Shown: piece by piece, positions 16,456-24,597 of the stretch
Layout: every line of letters begins with the position of its first letter
Numbering within the stretch: position 1 is the stretch's first letter
DNA from: Pseudomonas sp. TNT3
GTDB lineage: Bacteria > Pseudomonadota > Gammaproteobacteria > Pseudomonadales > Pseudomonadaceae
Reading direction: 5' to 3'
Length of the DNA: 64,000 bases
NCBI RefSeq assembly: GCF_010095445.2
Contig: NZ_WFGV02000033.1
Coordinates: 1-64,000 of the forward strand
Translations under genes and position numbers: made by a program
The notes under the pieces: model-generated
Told to the model about the DNA's origin: nothing
Database searches by the model: none
The model's input: the letters and a program-made list of their open reading frames with translations, nothing else

Positions 16456-19227
16456 TCAGTGAGCCTCATCCCAATTATTGCCTACCCCTACTTCGACCAG
16501 CAGCGGCACGTCCAGTTTCGCGGCATCACTCATGTGCGTGCGAATGTCCTCACGAACCTGATCCACCAGATCTTCACGCACCTCGAGCACCAATTCATCG
16601 TGTACCTGCAGGATGACTTTGGCGTCCAGGCCAGACGTCGTCAGCCAGTTATCCACCGCTACCATCGCTTTCTTGATGATGTCAGCGGCAGTGCCTTGCA
16701 TCGGGGCGTTGATGGCCGTGCGTTCAGCGCCTTTGCGCAGGGCCGGGTTCTTCGCGTTGATTTCCGGCAGGTACAGGCGCCGGCCGAAGATCGTTTCAAC
16801 AAAACCCTGCTCGGCTGCCTGGGCACGGGTGCGCTCCATGTACTCCAGTACGCCCGGATAACGGGCGAAATAACGGTCGATGTAAGCCTGGGACTGCTTG
16901 CGATCCACACCGATCTGCTTGGCCAGGCCAAACGCGCTCATACCGTAGATCAAACCGAAGTTGATCGCCTTGGCGCTGCGACGCTGGTCCGTGGTGACGT
17001 CCGCCAGTTCCACGCCGAAGACTTCAGCAGCGGTGGCTTTGTGCACGTCCAGATCATTGCGGAAGGCGTGCAGCAACCCCTCGTCCTTGGCCAGGTGGGC
17101 CATGATGCGCAATTCGATTTGCGAGTAGTCAGCTGCCAGCAGCTTGTAGCCTTTTGGCGCGACGAACGCCTGGCGAATCCGCCGGCCTTCAGCGGTACGA
17201 ATCGGGATGTTTTGCAGGTTTGGATCGCTGGAGGACAAGCGCCCTGTTGCCGCAACGGCTTGATGATAAGAGGTATGAATCCGACCGGTGCGCGGATTGA
17301 TCTGCTCTGGGAGGCGATCGGTGTAAGTGCTTTTCAGCTTGCTCATCGAGCGATACTGCATCAGCACTTTAGGCAGCGGATAATCCTGCTCGGCCAGTTC
17401 AGCCAGCACGGCTTCGGCAGTCGAAGCCTGGCCCTTGGCGGTTTTACTCAGAATCGGCAGACCCAGTTTTTCGTACAGGATCACACCCAACTGCTTCGGC
17501 GAGCCCAGGTTGAACTCTTCCCCTGCGATGGCAAACGCCTCGCGTTCGAGGGCGACCATTTTCTCGCCCAACTCCACGCTTTGAATGCCCAGCAGATTGG
17601 CATCGACCAGCGCGCCTTGACGTTCAATGCGCGCGAGAACCGGTACCAGCGGCATTTCGATTTCGCTCAGAACCTTGCTCAGGCTCGGAATGGCATTGAG
17701 CTTTTCCTGCAGCGTTTGATGCAGGCGCAAGGTCACGTCAGCGTCTTCGGCGGCGTAAGGCCCGGCCAGTTCGAGTGAGATCTGATCAAACGTCAGCTGT
17801 TTGGCACCCTTGCCGGCGATGTCCTGGAAGCTGGTGGTTGTGTGATTCAGGTACTTGAGCGCCAGGCTGTCCATATCGTGACGGGTGGCGGTGGAGTCCA
17901 GCACATAGGACTCCAGCATGGTGTCGAACGCGATGCCTTGCACCGTGATCCCGCAGCTTTGGTCACCGCCAATCGCGCAGTTCGCCAGGATGTTCATATC
18001 GAACTTGGCGTGCTGACCGACTTTGAGTTTGTTCGGATCTTCCAGGATCGGCTTCAGTGCGCGCAGCACGGTGTCGCGATCCAGCTGGTCCGGCACGCCC
18101 ATGTAGGAGTGAGTCAGTGGGATGTAGGCGGCTTCGTTGGCTTGTACGGCAAACGACAGGCCTACCAGTTGCGCCTGCTGCGCATCGATGCCTGTGGTTT
18201 CCGTGTCGAAGGCAATCAGTTTGGCGTCGTTGAGTTTCTTCAACCACAGGTCGAAATCGGCCTGGGTGAGGATGGTGGTGTAATTGAGTTCGGCATCGAC
18301 GGCAGGTTCTTCGGCGACCGGCGCCACGACTTCCTGGCCGGAGCGCTTGGCATCGCGCTGATTTTCGTCGAACCAGCTTTTAAACTCGAGCAACGTGTAA
18401 AGCTCGGCGAGTTTGTCGTGATCCGGTTTGCCCATCTGCAAGTCGTCGAGTTCAACGTCCAGCGGCACGTCGATCTTGATCGTTGCCAGTTGATAGGAGA
18501 GGAACGCCATCTCCCTGTGCTCTTCCAGCTTGGCCGGCAGTGTCTTGGCGCCGCGAATCGGCAAGGTTGGAACCATGTCGAGGTTCGCGTACAGCTCGGT
18601 CAGGCCGCCATTCACGCCGATCAGCAGCCCGGAGGCGGTTTTCGGGCCAATGCCTGGAACGCCCGGAATGTTGTCGGACGAGTCGCCCATCAACGCCAGA
18701 TAATCAATGATTTGTTCGGGAGCGACGCCGAATTTCTCCTTCACGCCCTCAACGTCCATCGCGCTACCGGTCATGGTATTGACCAAGGTAATGTGGCCGT
18801 CGACCAGTTGCGCCATGTCCTTGTCGCCGGTGGAGATGATCACCGGACGGTCGGCCGCCGCGCTGCTGCGAGCCAATGTGCCGATCACGTCATCGGCCTC
18901 CACGCCTTCGACGCACAGGAGCGGGAACCCCAGGGCGATGACGCTCTGGTGCAGTGGCTCGATTTGAACGCGCATGTCATCGGGCATGCTTGGGCGATTA
19001 GCCTTGTATTCGGCGTACATGTCATCGCGGAAAGTCCCACCCTTGGCGTCGAACACCACGGCGAACGGACTGTCCGGGTACTGCTTGCGCAGACTCTTGA
19101 GCATGTTCAACACGCCTTTGACGGCACCGGTCGGCAGTCCTTTGGACGTGGTGAGCGGTGGCAGGGCGTGGAAGGCGCGGTACAGGTAAGAAGAACCGTC
19201 CACCAGGACGAGGGGGGCTTGGCTCAT
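16456..19227 (-). CDS. polA: DNA polymerase I
   Basis: 923 residues from the ATG at 19227 (MSQAPLVLVDGSSYLYRAFH); a TTG four codons upstream is a weaker alternative. The 5'-3' exonuclease domain is N-terminal (about 1-290; AFHALPP, VEADDVIG, GDKDMAQLV, GDSSDNIPG). The 3'-5' proofreading domain (about 320-520) keeps its metal site in AFDTETTG and AKFDMNILA. The polymerase domain follows, with motif A DYSQIELRIMAHL, motif B RRSAKAINFGLIYGMSAFG and motif C VHDELVLEV. All three activities therefore look intact. It works in Okazaki fragment processing and repair. It diverges from the DUF2782 gene. Confidence 0.97.
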   Translation of the reverse strand: MSQAPLVLVDGSSYLYRAFHALPPLTTSKGLPTGAVKGVLNMLKSLRKQYPDSPFAVVFDAKGGTFRDDMYAEYKANRPSMPDDMRVQIEPLHQSVIALGFPLLCVEGVEADDVIGTLARSSAAADRPVIISTGDKDMAQLVDGHITLVNTMTGSAMDVEGVKEKFGVAPEQIIDYLALMGDSSDNIPGVPGIGPKTASGLLIGVNGGLTELYANLDMVPTLPIRGAKTLPAKLEEHREMAFLSYQLATIKIDVPLDVELDDLQMGKPDHDKLAELYTLLEFKSWFDENQRDAKRSGQEVVAPVAEEPAVDAELNYTTILTQADFDLWLKKLNDAKLIAFDTETTGIDAQQAQLVGLSFAVQANEAAYIPLTHSYMGVPDQLDRDTVLRALKPILEDPNKLKVGQHAKFDMNILANCAIGGDQSCGITVQGIAFDTMLESYVLDSTATRHDMDSLALKYLNHTTTSFQDIAGKGAKQLTFDQISLELAGPYAAEDADVTLRLHQTLQEKLNAIPSLSKVLSEIEMPLVPVLARIERQGALVDANLLGIQSVELGEKMVALEREAFAIAGEEFNLGSPKQLGVILYEKLGLPILSKTAKGQASTAEAVLAELAEQDYPLPKVLMQYRSMSKLKSTYTDRLPEQINPRTGRIHTSYHQAVAATGRLSSSDPNLQNIPIRTAEGRRIRQAFVAPKGYKLLAADYSQIELRIMAHLAKDEGLLHAFRNDLDVHKATAAEVFGVELADVTTDQRRSAKAINFGLIYGMSAFGLAKQIGVDRKQSQAYIDRYFARYPGVLEYMERTRAQAAEQGFVETIFGRRLYLPEINAKNPALRKGAERTAINAPMQGTAADIIKKAMVAVDNWLTTSGLDAKVILQVHDELVLEVREDLVDQVREDIRTHMSDAAKLDVPLLVEVGVGNNWDEAH

Positions 19228-19301
19228 GAGCAGGATCAACCTTTTCGGCGGGTCCGGCGCTAGAATAGCGGGACCGTTGACGACAAAGGGACAAGGTTAT
19301 C

Positions 19302-19592
19302 ATGCGTACACTAAATCGCCTGTTGCTGGCTGGCTTGTTTGCAATCACTCCGTTGGCCGTCATGGCGGCGGACGATGCACCCTCGCCGGAGCCGGAAGTC
19401 ACCATCCGCACGGAAGGCGATAAAACCATCCAGGAGTACCGCCAAAACGGTTTCCTGTATGCGATCAAGGTTACGCCAAAGGGTGCGCCGCCTTACTTTC
19501 TGGTGCGCGCAGACGGGACCGATGCAAACTTCATCCGCTCGGATCAGCCAGATATGCTGATTCCGTCGTGGAAGATCTTCGAGTGGAAGTAG
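19302..19592 (+). CDS. DUF2782 periplasmic protein
   Basis: 96 residues with a signal peptide (MRTLNRLLLAGLFAITPLAV, cleavage after VMA). The mature part EPEVTIRTEGDKTIQEYRQN, then GFLYAIKVTPKGAPPYFLV and a WKIFEWK end, is the DUF2782 pattern, a small beta-rich family found next to polA or thrB in pseudomonads. No function is known. It is 58 bp upstream of thrB on the same strand and probably co-transcribed. Confidence 0.85.
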   Translation: MRTLNRLLLAGLFAITPLAVMAADDAPSPEPEVTIRTEGDKTIQEYRQNGFLYAIKVTPKGAPPYFLVRADGTDANFIRSDQPDMLIPSWKIFEWK

Positions 19593-19650
19593 TTTCTTAA
19601 TTTCAATCGGCGCTGGCTCATTCTGCGGCGCCCGTACTGGCAGTTTAAAC

Positions 19651-20601
19651 ATGTCTGTGTTCACCCCCCTGGCTCGGCCTGAGCTGGAAACCTTTCTCGC
19701 CCCATACGGGCTCGGCCGCCTGCTTGATTTCCAGGGGATTGCCGCCGGTAGCGAAAACACCAATTTCTTTATCAGCCTGGAACAGGGCGAATTTGTCCTG
19801 ACCCTGGTTGAGCGCGGTCCGGTGCAGGAAATGCCGTTCTTCATCGAGTTGCTCGACGTGCTGCATGATGCCGACCTGCCGGTGCCATACGCGCTGCGAA
19901 CCACCGATGGCGTTGCCTTGCGCGAACTGGCGGGCAAACCTGCATTGTTGCAGCCGCGCCTGGCGGGCAAGCACATCAAGGAAGCCAACGCGCAACATTG
20001 CGCTCAGGTTGGCGACTTGCTCGGCCATTTGCACCTGGCCACTCAGGCCAACATGATCAAGCGCAAGACTGATCGTGGTCTGGACTGGATGCTGGAAGAG
20101 GGCACCCAGCTGCTTTCTCATCTCGACGCCGGGCAAAGCGATTTGCTGAAGCAGGCGCTGGACGAAATCGGCGAGCAGAAATCGAAAATCCTGGCGCTGC
20201 CGCGGGCCAACATCCATGCGGATCTGTTCCGTGATAACGCGATGTTCGAAGGCACGCACCTGACGGGGTTGATCGACTTCTACAACGCCTGTTCCGGCCC
20301 GATGCTCTACGACGTGGCGATTGCCTTGAACGATTGGTGTTCGGACGACGAAGGTCTGATCGACGGGCCACGGGCGCGGGCGCTGCTGGGGGCTTACGCG
20401 GCGTTGCGACCGTTCACGGCGGCAGAGGCCGAGTTGTGGCCGACGATGCTGCGGGTGGCGTGCGTGCGGTTCTGGTTGTCGAGGTTGATCGCGGCGGAGT
20501 CATTTGCCGGGCAGGACGTGTTGATTCACGATCCGATGGAGTTTCAGCGCCGGTTGGCGCAGCGGCAGAAGGTCAGCACACCGTTGCCGTTTGCCCTTTA
20601 A
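19651..20601 (+). CDS. thrB: Homoserine kinase (aminoglycoside-phosphotransferase fold)
   Basis: 316 residues. The protein-kinase-like APH fold shows the nucleotide loop (AAGSENTNFFISL), the catalytic loop IHADLFRDN (around residues 189-197) and the metal-binding IDFYN. This is the pseudomonad/rhizobial type of ThrB, unrelated to the GHMP-type enzyme of E. coli, and makes O-phosphohomoserine for threonine synthesis. It stands after DUF2782 and is followed by a REPIN. A choline or other small-molecule kinase of the same fold is the main alternative, but the locus and length favour ThrB. Confidence 0.88.
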   Translation: MSVFTPLARPELETFLAPYGLGRLLDFQGIAAGSENTNFFISLEQGEFVLTLVERGPVQEMPFFIELLDVLHDADLPVPYALRTTDGVALRELAGKPALLQPRLAGKHIKEANAQHCAQVGDLLGHLHLATQANMIKRKTDRGLDWMLEEGTQLLSHLDAGQSDLLKQALDEIGEQKSKILALPRANIHADLFRDNAMFEGTHLTGLIDFYNACSGPMLYDVAIALNDWCSDDEGLIDGPRARALLGAYAALRPFTAAEAELWPTMLRVACVRFWLSRLIAAESFAGQDVLIHDPMEFQRRLAQRQKVSTPLPFAL

Positions 20602-20627
20602 ACGCTGGTCAGATGGATCACTGCAAT

Positions 20628-20723
20628 CCCTGTGGGAGTGAGCCTGCTCGCGATGGCGGCGGGACAGTCAGTATTGATGCTGAATGTTATTGCGCCATCG
20701 CGAGCAGGCTCGCTCCCACAGGG
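20628..20723. repeat. REPIN, GTGGGAG-GCCTGCTCGCGAT family
   Basis: Inverted pair CCCTGTGGGAGTGAGCCTGC ... GCAGGCTCGCTCCCACAGGG around a non-conserved spacer. It fills most of the gap between the convergent thrB and znuA genes. Confidence 0.88.
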
Positions 20724-20733
20724 TGTGTGTCGG

Positions 20734-21663
20734 TTACAACGACTCCAGGCACCCCGCCAGGTCATTCCCCAACTTCTCCAGTACCTGTTCATACCCTTGA
20801 GCGGTCGCCGGCGTGTAGCCGCCCAGGGCGTCGAGTTCCGCCAGCTTCACCGGAAGGCCGGCCACCAGGGTTTCTGCCAGGCGCGGACGCAGCGGTGGTT
20901 CGCTGAATACGCACGTCTTGCCAACTTCTTGCAAGCGCGTGCGCATGGCCGCGACGTGCTGGGCACCTGGCTGGACTTCAGCCGCGACGCTGAACACGCC
21001 GGTGTGCTTGAGGCCGTAGGCGTCTTCGAAGTAGTCGAATGCTTCGTGGAACACGAAGTACGGTTTGCCCGCAATGCCGGCAAGGCGCGACTTCAGGCGC
21101 AGGTCCAGCGCATCCAGACGTTCATCGAACGCCTTGAGGTTGCTCTGATAACGCGCAGCGTTAGCGGGGTCGGCAGCACTCAGGTCAGCGGCCATTTTCG
21201 TGGCGATCACACGAGCATTTACTGGCGATAACCACAAATGCGCATCCAGGGTGCCTGGGCGGTGATCGTGGTCGTGCTCGTCCGGCTCTTCGGTGTGCGA
21301 CTGACTGTCTTCGGCAAAATGGCGAAGTTTCAGGTCAGGCAAATCCTGCACGGCGACGCTCGGCAGCGTCCGACCTTTCAGGACCCGGGGCAGGAAACCT
21401 TCCATGTCCGGACCGATCCAGTAAATGAGATCCACCGACTGCACCTTCCGTACGTCGGATGGACGCAATGCATAGTTATGCGGCGAAGCACCGGGCGGCA
21501 GCAGCACTTCCGGAATCGCCACACCATCCTGAACAGCCGCTGCGATCAGCTGCAGTGGCTTGATGCTGGTCAGCACCTTGACCTCGGCATGGGCGAAACC
21601 TGCCAGTGAAAAACTGGCGAGAACTGCGACACAAATAGAAAAAAGTCGGGACACAATGACCAC
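20734..21663 (-). CDS. znuA: Zinc ABC transporter substrate-binding protein ZnuA
   Basis: 309 residues with signal peptide ending GFAHA. The cluster A-I metal-binding fold shows the zinc histidines in PGASPHNYAL, DAHLWLSP and VFHEAFDYF. A charged His-rich loop lies between the first two (HTEEPDEHDHDHRPG, about residues 122-136), the hallmark of ZnuA over manganese binders. It captures periplasmic Zn(II) for ZnuBC. It is divergent from zur-znuC-znuB, with a candidate Zur site in the 57-bp gap. Confidence 0.94.
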   Translation of the reverse strand: MVIVSRLFSICVAVLASFSLAGFAHAEVKVLTSIKPLQLIAAAVQDGVAIPEVLLPPGASPHNYALRPSDVRKVQSVDLIYWIGPDMEGFLPRVLKGRTLPSVAVQDLPDLKLRHFAEDSQSHTEEPDEHDHDHRPGTLDAHLWLSPVNARVIATKMAADLSAADPANAARYQSNLKAFDERLDALDLRLKSRLAGIAGKPYFVFHEAFDYFEDAYGLKHTGVFSVAAEVQPGAQHVAAMRTRLQEVGKTCVFSEPPLRPRLAETLVAGLPVKLAELDALGGYTPATAQGYEQVLEKLGNDLAGCLESL

Positions 21664-21681
21664 TCGAAGAGGCGAGAACGG

Positions 21682-21694
21682 GTAACATAATAAC
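21682..21694. promoter_or_regulatory. Candidate Zur operator
   Basis: GTAACATAATAAC lies between the divergent znuA and zur starts. It matches the right half of the Zur palindrome core (GTTATANTATAAC) fully and the left half partly. The position, with 18 bp to the znuA start and 26 bp to the zur start, would let zinc-loaded Zur repress both directions. Confidence 0.55.
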
Positions 21695-21720
21695 GTCTCT
21701 CACAAAAATCGTCGCCGCTC

Positions 21721-22203
21721 ATGCCTAAAACACCGATTGCCAGCCGTCCCCACGACCACTCTCATTGCGTGCATAACGCTCTGTCTGAGGCCGATGCCCT
21801 CTGTGCGCGTCAAGGCCTGCGCCTGACTGCCCTGCGGCGGCGCGTGCTCGAATTGGTGTGGCAGAGCCACAAACCGCTGGGTGCGTACGACATTCTTGCG
21901 GTGTTGAGCGAGCAGGACGGTCGCCGCGCTGCACCGCCGACGGTGTATCGCGCGCTGGATTTCCTGCTGGAGAACGGTTTCGTACACCGCATCTCCTCCC
22001 TCAACGCCTTCGTTGGCTGCAATCACCCGGAACATGCGCATCAGGGACAGTTCCTGATATGCCGCGAGTGCCACGCCGCCATCGAGCTTGAGCAAAAAAC
22101 CATTAGCGACGCCATTATTGGCAGCGCCAAGGATGTCGGGTTTGTGGTCGAAGGCCAGACCGTTGAAGTGGTCGGCCTGTGTTCGGGCTGCCAGGGGGCT
22201 TGA
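21721..22203 (+). CDS. zur: Zinc uptake regulator Zur (Fur family)
   Basis: 160 residues. The N-terminal winged helix (LCARQGLRLTALRRRVLELV, then PPTVYRALDFLLENGFVHRI) is followed by a dimerisation/metal domain. Structural zinc cysteines are in CRECH and CSGC, and the regulatory site residues are in CNHPEHAHQ. This is the Np20/Zur type rather than Fur. With Zn bound it represses znu genes. Its TGA overlaps the znuC ATG by one base, so the operon is translationally linked and self-regulated. Confidence 0.94.
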   Translation: MPKTPIASRPHDHSHCVHNALSEADALCARQGLRLTALRRRVLELVWQSHKPLGAYDILAVLSEQDGRRAAPPTVYRALDFLLENGFVHRISSLNAFVGCNHPEHAHQGQFLICRECHAAIELEQKTISDAIIGSAKDVGFVVEGQTVEVVGLCSGCQGA

Positions 22204-22988
22204 TGAGCAACGCGTTGATCCGACTTGAGCAGGTCGCCGTCACCTTCGCCGGGCAAAACGTGCTCGATAACATCGAGTTGAGCGTCGAGCCTGGTCAGAT
22301 TGTCACCCTGATCGGCCCCAACGGTGCGGGCAAGACCACGTTGGTCCGCGCGGTGTTGGGCCTGTTGAAACCGGACAGCGGCAGTGTCTGGCGCAAGCCG
22401 AAATTGCGGGTTGGATACATGCCGCAAAAACTTCATGTCGATCCCACGCTCCCACTCTCCGTGCTGCGTTTTTTGCGCCTGGTGCCAGGCGTAGACCGCG
22501 CCCGCGCTTTGGCTGCGCTCAAGGAAGTGGGTGCCGAGCAAGTTATCGACAGCCCCGTGCAAAGCGTGTCCGGGGGCGAAATGCAGCGCGTGCTGCTGGC
22601 GCGTGCGCTGCTGCGCGAGCCGGAGCTGCTGGTGCTCGATGAGCCGGTGCAAGGCGTGGACGTAGCGGGGCAGGCCGAGCTCTATAGCCTGATCACGCGG
22701 CTGCGCGACCGACATGGCTGTGGGGTATTGATGGTTTCCCACGACCTGCACCTGGTGATGAGCACAACCGATCAGGTCGTCTGCCTGAACCGCCATGTCT
22801 GCTGCTCCGGGCATCCCGAGCAGGTCAGCGGCGATCCGGCGTTCGTCGAGCTGTTTGGCAAGAACGCACAAAGTCTGGCGATCTATCACCACCATCACGA
22901 CCATGCTCATGATCTGCATGGCTCAGTGGTCAGCGCGGCCCCTTCGGCCCACACCCATGTTCACGGAGATAGCTGCAAGCATGGCTGA
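22203..22988 (+). CDS. znuC: Zinc ABC transporter ATP-binding protein ZnuC
   Basis: 261 residues from the ATG that overlaps the zur stop (MSNALIRLEQVAVTFAG). Walker A GPNGAGKTT, Q-loop MPQKLHV, ABC signature SGGEMQR, Walker B LLVLDEPVQGVD and the switch histidine in VSHDLHLVM are all present. The C-terminal 35 residues are His-rich (HHHHDHAHD and HTHVHGDSCKHG), a tail common to ZnuC that may sense or buffer zinc. It overlaps znuB by 8 bp. Confidence 0.95.
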   Translation: MSNALIRLEQVAVTFAGQNVLDNIELSVEPGQIVTLIGPNGAGKTTLVRAVLGLLKPDSGSVWRKPKLRVGYMPQKLHVDPTLPLSVLRFLRLVPGVDRARALAALKEVGAEQVIDSPVQSVSGGEMQRVLLARALLREPELLVLDEPVQGVDVAGQAELYSLITRLRDRHGCGVLMVSHDLHLVMSTTDQVVCLNRHVCCSGHPEQVSGDPAFVELFGKNAQSLAIYHHHHDHAHDLHGSVVSAAPSAHTHVHGDSCKHG

Positions 22989-23769
22989 TTTTCTGCTTTA
23001 CGCCCTGCTTGCAGGTTTGGCCCTGGCACTGGTTGCGGGCCCGCTGGGTTCATTTGTGGTCTGGCGCCGCATGGCCTACTTCGGCGACACCCTTTCCCAT
23101 GCCGCGCTGCTCGGTGTGGCGTTGGGTTTCCTGCTGGATGTCAGCCCGACCGTCGCGGTGACCGTAGGCTGCCTGCTGCTGGCAGTGTTGCTGGTGACGC
23201 TGCAACAGCGTCAGCCACTGGCATCCGACACGCTGTTGGGGATTCTCGCGCCAAGCACCCTCTCGCTTGGCCTTGTCGTACTAAGCTTCATGCATGAAGT
23301 GCGGATCGACCTGATGGCCTATCTGTTCGGTGATTTGCTCGCCATCAGCCCGACCGATCTGGCCTGGATACTGGGCGGTAGCGCAGCGGTTCTGGCCTTG
23401 CTCGTGACCTTGTGGCGACCCTTGCTGGCAATCACGGTGCATGAGGAACTGGCCAGGGTTGAGGGATTGCCGGTAGCGTCGTTGCGGCTGACCTTGATGT
23501 TGTTGATCGCTGTGGTGATTGCCGTTGCGATGAAAATCGTCGGTGTATTACTGATCACTTCGTTGTTGATCATCCCGGCTGCTGCGGCGCAGCGTCACGC
23601 GCGATCGCCTGAGCAGATGGCACTGGGCGCGAGCCTGCTGGGCATGCTCGCAGTGTGTGGCGGATTGGCATTGTCCTGGTTCAAGGACACGCCGGCGGGT
23701 CCATCGATTGTGGTAACGGCGGCCGCCCTGTTTCTGCTGAGTTTTGTCCTGCCCCGTCGAGGGGTGTAG
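22981..23769 (+). CDS. znuB: Zinc ABC transporter permease ZnuB
   Basis: 262 residues, about eight membrane helices, with the family motif GDTLSHAALLGVALG near residue 35 and a cytoplasmic coupling region around HEELARVEGLPV. It begins inside the end of znuC. With ZnuA and ZnuC it forms the high-affinity Zn(II) importer of the inner membrane. Confidence 0.95.
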   Translation: MADFLLYALLAGLALALVAGPLGSFVVWRRMAYFGDTLSHAALLGVALGFLLDVSPTVAVTVGCLLLAVLLVTLQQRQPLASDTLLGILAPSTLSLGLVVLSFMHEVRIDLMAYLFGDLLAISPTDLAWILGGSAAVLALLVTLWRPLLAITVHEELARVEGLPVASLRLTLMLLIAVVIAVAMKIVGVLLITSLLIIPAAAAQRHARSPEQMALGASLLGMLAVCGGLALSWFKDTPAGPSIVVTAAALFLLSFVLPRRGV

Positions 23770-23806
23770 ACTTGCTCGTTTTTTGCGCAAATAGAGAGTC
23801 GCAGGA

Positions 23807-24523
23807 ATGAAGCTGTTCACCTCCCGTTATCTGCTCCTTGCCGCATTTTCCTTGCTGCTGGGCGCCTGCCAAAGCACGCCCCCGGCGGCCACACAGGCCA
23901 CTGACGCGCGGGCTACGGCCATCGCACAGCTGGAGCAAAGCCTCGCCAGCAGCGAGCTGGCCACTGCCGAAGATCAATTGGCAGCCTTGCAGGCGCAATC
24001 GCCAGACGATCAAACCCTTGAGCAATATCAGCGGCAACTGGCCGAAGCGTATCTGCGCCGCAGCCAGATCGTACTGCAGAAAGGCGATGTAAACGCCGCC
24101 GCTACAGCCCTCAGCCGCGCCCGATTGCTCATGCCCAAGGCGCCGGCACTGACCGGTGGGGTCAACAACGCTATCGTCAATGCGCGCAAGGCCGAGCTGG
24201 ATAAAGCTGAAGCGGCCCTTATGGCTGCAGAAGCCAAACCTCGGGCCAAGGTCATCGATCCGACCGCCGAGAGCACAACGATCGCATTGAATCTCACGGA
24301 TATGACGAAACTTCGTCGTCAATTGGACGCTATCGCCGCCGATGTGGTGAATTATGAGTGTGATGTGAGCATTCAGGCGCCGCGCACCCAGGACTATCCA
24401 TGGCTGGCGACATTGCTGACCAAGCGAGTGAAGAAACTGGATGCGGAGTTTGATCTGAACCTGCAGAAGCAGATCTTGCGAAACATTCCGGCGCAGATGG
24501 TATTGAGTCCGCGTAAGCCCTGA
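23807..24523 (+). CDS. Lipoprotein with a helical repeat-like middle, function unknown
   Basis: 238 residues. Lipobox LLLGAC at the end of a clear signal peptide (acyl-Cys about residue 21), then a Thr/Ala-rich linker and an Ala/Gln/Leu-rich helical region resembling TPR packing (LEQSLASSELATAEDQLAAL; YLRRSQIVLQKGDVNAAATA). A C-terminal domain has one cysteine (VNYECDVSI). It follows znuB by 37 bp and might share the zinc-regulated transcript. The counterpart follows znuB in P. aeruginosa too. No known function. Confidence 0.7.
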   Translation: MKLFTSRYLLLAAFSLLLGACQSTPPAATQATDARATAIAQLEQSLASSELATAEDQLAALQAQSPDDQTLEQYQRQLAEAYLRRSQIVLQKGDVNAAATALSRARLLMPKAPALTGGVNNAIVNARKAELDKAEAALMAAEAKPRAKVIDPTAESTTIALNLTDMTKLRRQLDAIAADVVNYECDVSIQAPRTQDYPWLATLLTKRVKKLDAEFDLNLQKQILRNIPAQMVLSPRKP

Positions 24524-24528
24524 AAGCA

Positions 24529-24572
24529 TCGCGGGCAAGCCTTGCTCCTACAGGATCAAGGCTTGCCCGCGA
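24529..24572. repeat. Compact REP palindrome
   Basis: TCGCGGGCAAGCCTTG and its reverse complement CAAGGCTTGCCCGCGA, separated by 12 bases. This is the REP core without the outer GTGGGAG arms, between the convergent lipoprotein gene and katE. Confidence 0.8.
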
Positions 24573-24597
24573 AGGCATTTCAACGATCGATTAAACC

